Shown here: in pieces, positions 61,950 through 64,000 of the stretch
How the letters are laid out: each line of letters begins with the position of its first letter
How positions within the stretch are numbered: the first letter of the stretch is position 1
Assembly (NCBI GenBank): GCA_965225795.1
Contig: OZ245324.1
Location: 1,736,001-1,800,000 of the forward strand
Direction of reading: 5' to 3'
Source of the DNA: Bin90 sp965225795
GTDB lineage: Bacteria; Chloroflexota; Dehalococcoidia; Lucifugimonadales; JADFKI01
DNA length: 64,000 nt
The notes under the pieces: model-generated
Told to the model about the DNA's origin: nothing
The model's database searches: none
Seen by the model: the letters and a program-made list of their open reading frames with translations, nothing else
Position numbers and translations under genes: made by a program

Positions 61950-62237
61950 ATGGCTGAACCGAGTGAGATAATCTTCGAGGTGACCGAGGCAGTTGAAGGC
62001 GGATACGACGCACGTGCGCTGGGTTACAGCATCTTCACGCAAGGGAAAGGCTGGGCTGATCTAAAGGCGATGGTGAAAGATGCTATAGCTTCCCACTTTG
62101 ACGAAGGACTTGCCCCAAAAGTCGTTAGACTTCACTTCGTCAAAGACGAAGCATTCGCAATATGGGCCTGCCCCGCGACTTATCCGGGCAAGAACTGGTT
62201 GCATTGCTTCGACGCCATTATGGCTATCACCTCATAA
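61950..62237 (+). CDS. hicB: HicB-family antitoxin-like protein
   Basis: A 95-residue protein beginning IIFEVTEAVEGGYDARALGYS, followed by IFTQGKGWADLKAMVKDAI and the VVRLHFVKDEAFA strand, typical of HicB-like antitoxins encoded before hicA. Relatives usually end soon after the HFVxDE segment; here the frame continues 23 further codons, which overlap the toxin gene by 76 nt. That tail may be a result of a lost stop codon. Confidence 0.8.
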   Translation: MAEPSEIIFEVTEAVEGGYDARALGYSIFTQGKGWADLKAMVKDAIASHFDEGLAPKVVRLHFVKDEAFAIWACPATYPGKNWLHCFDAIMAITS

Positions 62238-62413
62238 GACAGCGAGGAAGCCACATTACAATCGCTGCCTTCATAGAAGGCACAGAGCACAAGGTGACCG
62301 TTCCGAACCATCGCGCGATCCGAGTGGGGACACTTGGTTCAATCCTCTCCGATGTAGCGGAACGACATGGGACGACCCAAGATGAAGTACGCCGGACATT
62401 GTTTGGCGGCTAG
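62162..62413 (+). CDS. hicA: HicA-family toxin (YcfA-like mRNA interferase)
   Basis: An 83-residue double-stranded-RNA-binding-like fold protein with LPRDLSGQELVALLRRHYGY, QRGSHITIA (with the catalytic histidine in GSH) and VTVPNHRAIRVGTLGSIL. HicA cleaves mRNA and is neutralised by HicB. The pair has the hicB-then-hicA order. It ends 31 bp before the convergent LLM oxidoreductase. Confidence 0.88.
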   Translation: MGLPRDLSGQELVALLRRHYGYHLIRQRGSHITIAAFIEGTEHKVTVPNHRAIRVGTLGSILSDVAERHGTTQDEVRRTLFGG

Positions 62414-62444
62414 TACAGAATCCTCAAGGCAAACGACTCAACCG

Positions 62445-63382
62445 TTATGATGCCGCAGGCGCAACCTTCTCCGCGAAGTGCTCGAGAATGCGTATACACT
62501 CCTCGATATCGGACGTGGGGAAGTCGTAGGTAAGCTGATGGATGCCGATGTCTGCGCACTTCTTGATGTCTTCGATGACGGACTGCGTGTCGGCGGAAAT
62601 GCCAGCGCCCGTTGTACCGCGCCACCGCTTCCGCCTCCTGACACTCCGATGTCCGAGATGTGCAGGCTGCGCTTGAGTGAGATGGTAATCTCGTCAGGGC
62701 CGCGCCCCTCAACCTCGACCTGCTCATACAGGTAAGGCAGATTACGCGTAACATACTCCGGCGTCTGGCGAGAAGGATGCCATGCGTCGCCGTACTTCGC
62801 GGTGCGTCGTAGTGCGCGGCGCGTGTGCCCGCCGACCCATATCGGTATTCGCGGCTGCTGCACAGGTTTCGGCTCGAAGAAGATGCCGTCGTAGCTGTAG
62901 TAGTTGCCGCTGTACACGGGTTCTTGTTCGCTCCACAGGTTCGTGAAGATTTCGAGCCACTCGTTGGTCATCGGCCCGCGCTCTGAGTACGGTACATCCA
63001 GCGTCTCGAACTCTTTCTCCAACCAGCCCACGCCCACGCCGCAGACGGCTCTGCCCTTCGACAGCACATCGAGCGAGGCAAATATCTTCGCCTGCAACAC
63101 GGGGTTGCGGTAAGGCACAATGACGACAGTGCTGCCGATGCGTATGCTGCTTGTGCAGGCGGCGACATAGGCAAGCACGGTCAATGTCTCAAGGAACGGC
63201 GCTTCGTGTGGGCGTCTGAATGAGCCATCTGGAGTGTACGGGTACTGGTTCGTAGAAGCAGTGGGCAATACAATATGGTCGCCTATCCATACCGACTCGA
63301 AGCCGAGCTCTTCAGCCTTCCGCGCGAATCTGCTCAGTTCGTCGCCGTCCATCGTGTTGGGCAGGCAGAATCCGTATTGCAT
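62445..63382 (-). pseudogene. LLM-class F420-type oxidoreductase with a C-terminal frameshift
   Basis: The main frame runs from 63382 as MQYGFCLPNTMDGDELSRFA with LGFESVWIGDHIVLPT, RIGSTVVIVPYRNPVLQAK and VCGVGVGWLEKEFETL, but from about 62650 it becomes serine/arginine-rich and unlike the family. Another minus frame restores a sensible end: GTTGAGISADTQSVIEDIKK and DIGIHQLTYDFPTSDIEECI, ending at 62445. So a single-base shift lies near 62625–62655. If the shift is a sequencing error, the enzyme is intact at about 312 residues. Confidence 0.8.
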
Positions 63383-63453
63383 TGCGCCGCTCCTCTCATC
63401 TCATTACGGTGGTGTGAAATCCGCAAGAGTATATCAAATACCAAAGCGGTCAG

Positions 63454-64000
63454 TTAGTCAGATGGGCGCACGCCCTCGAAGTACCTCCTGGGATTGTCGA
63501 TCATCATCCTGTCGATGACTGTTTCTTGAACCCCGGACTCCACTAGTCTGGGAATTACAGCGCGGCTGAGCCAGAGGTATCCGTCAGGGTTCTGATCCCT
63601 GCTGGGCATGCCCGGCGAGCCAATGCGGGACAGCACAATGTTCCAGTCATGGGAAAGCATCATGTTGGATGCCAAGCCCTCGTCCAACCGATCTTTCAGA
63701 TAGTCGGTCCTCTGCTGCCACGCAGGCAGGTTCGGGCGGCCGAAGGGATTATTTATGTCCCAGCCCAGCCAGACTCCGAGTCGGGCCAGCTCCCGGTGAT
63801 AGTCCGGGTCAAGAGTATTGTTGATATGTCCCACGTATATGTGATGAGGCTCCACACCTTCCTCTTTGAGGATTCGCACCTGCTCCACGCCTATCCGTGA
63901 TTCGGCTGGCGTGTGCATGGTAATGGGAACACCTGTACGCAGGTGTGTGCGAGCAGAGGAGCGCAGCATCAACTCTTCCTGCTCTGTAATCGGGTCACTG
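63454..64000 (-). CDS. Phosphotriesterase-family hydrolase, C-terminal part
   Basis: The window ends inside this gene; about 180 C-terminal residues are seen. It reads HLRTGVPITMHTPAESRIG, IYVGHINNTLDPDYHRELAR, and MLSHDWNIVLSRIG, which carry the barrel metal ligands of phosphotriesterase-like lactonases. Known members hydrolyse lactones or organophosphates. The frame continues to the window edge, so the ATG at 63972 is not the true start. Confidence 0.82.
   Translation of the reverse strand, partial: SDPITEQEELMLRSSARTHLRTGVPITMHTPAESRIGVEQVRILKEEGVEPHHIYVGHINNTLDPDYHRELARLGVWLGWDINNPFGRPNLPAWQQRTDYLKDRLDEGLASNMMLSHDWNIVLSRIGSPGMPSRDQNPDGYLWLSRAVIPRLVESGVQETVIDRMMIDNPRRYFEGVRPSD

Overview
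The window is a dense, mosaic stretch of bacterial chromosome of moderate GC (both strands used, many 1–4 nt gene overlaps) that most resembles a member of the Chloroflexota, probably a marine or host-associated SAR202/Dehalococcoidia-like lineage. This is an inference from gene content: F420-type luciferase-like oxidoreductases, a phosphotriesterase-like hydrolase, a cobA–hemD fusion, Ni superoxide dismutase, a DUF1800/DUF1501 pair, and an rRNA operon that is broken up. No marker gene is long enough to name a species. There are no insertion sequences, prophage genes or CRISPR arrays.

Layout. 1–4.2 kb: a tetrapyrrole operon (siroheme dehydrogenase, hemC, cobA–hemD, hemB). 4.2–5.3 kb: divergent nickel-SOD maturation protease and sodN. 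5.3–8.1 kb: three small cupins, a ketopantoate reductase-like protein and radC. 8.2–11.1 kb: an M20 peptidase, a GNAT protein and a LarA-type nickel racemase. 11.2–16.5 kb (minus): tRNA-Thr, tRNA-Tyr, tRNA-Thr, tuf, rpmG, secE, nusG, rplK, rplA, rplJ, rplL, an ancient translation cluster with a probable L10-leader attenuator. 16.6–23.4 kb (minus): larC, radA, clpC and an S1-domain gene. 23.6–28.3 kb (minus): a polar amino-acid ABC transporter. 28.4–28.6 kb: a solitary 5S rRNA gene with its own consensus promoter. 28.7–38 kb: metabolic genes (aldo/keto reductase, comB-like, ispH, aminotransferase, nadE, amidohydrolase, LLM oxidoreductase). 38.1–43.2 kb: glycine cleavage genes gcvT, gcvH, gcvPA, gcvPB followed by a peroxiredoxin. 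43.1–53.8 kb: trmI, a MidA-like methyltransferase, citrate synthase, acyl-CoA dehydrogenase, plsY, a PHP phosphoesterase, rny and a redoxin lipoprotein. 53.9–64 kb: pncB, an MFS protein, DUF1800/NHL/DUF1501 proteins, two toxin–antitoxin traces, a frameshifted LLM oxidoreductase and a partial phosphotriesterase-like gene.

The most notable discovery is two probable selenoproteins that a standard gene caller would split or truncate. A peroxiredoxin (42689–43147) and a surface-lipoprotein redoxin (52883–53722) each carry an in-frame UGA exactly where the peroxidatic cysteine belongs. Each UGA is followed at 21–25 nt by a stem-loop with a G in the first two loop positions, as in bacterial SECIS elements. 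Many other genes here end in ordinary TGA stops, so the code is not reassigned.

A second theme is nickel: SodN with its dedicated protease, LarA and the cofactor enzyme LarC. Several start codons were moved from the longest open frame to the ATG with a Shine-Dalgarno sequence; this is noted in each entry.
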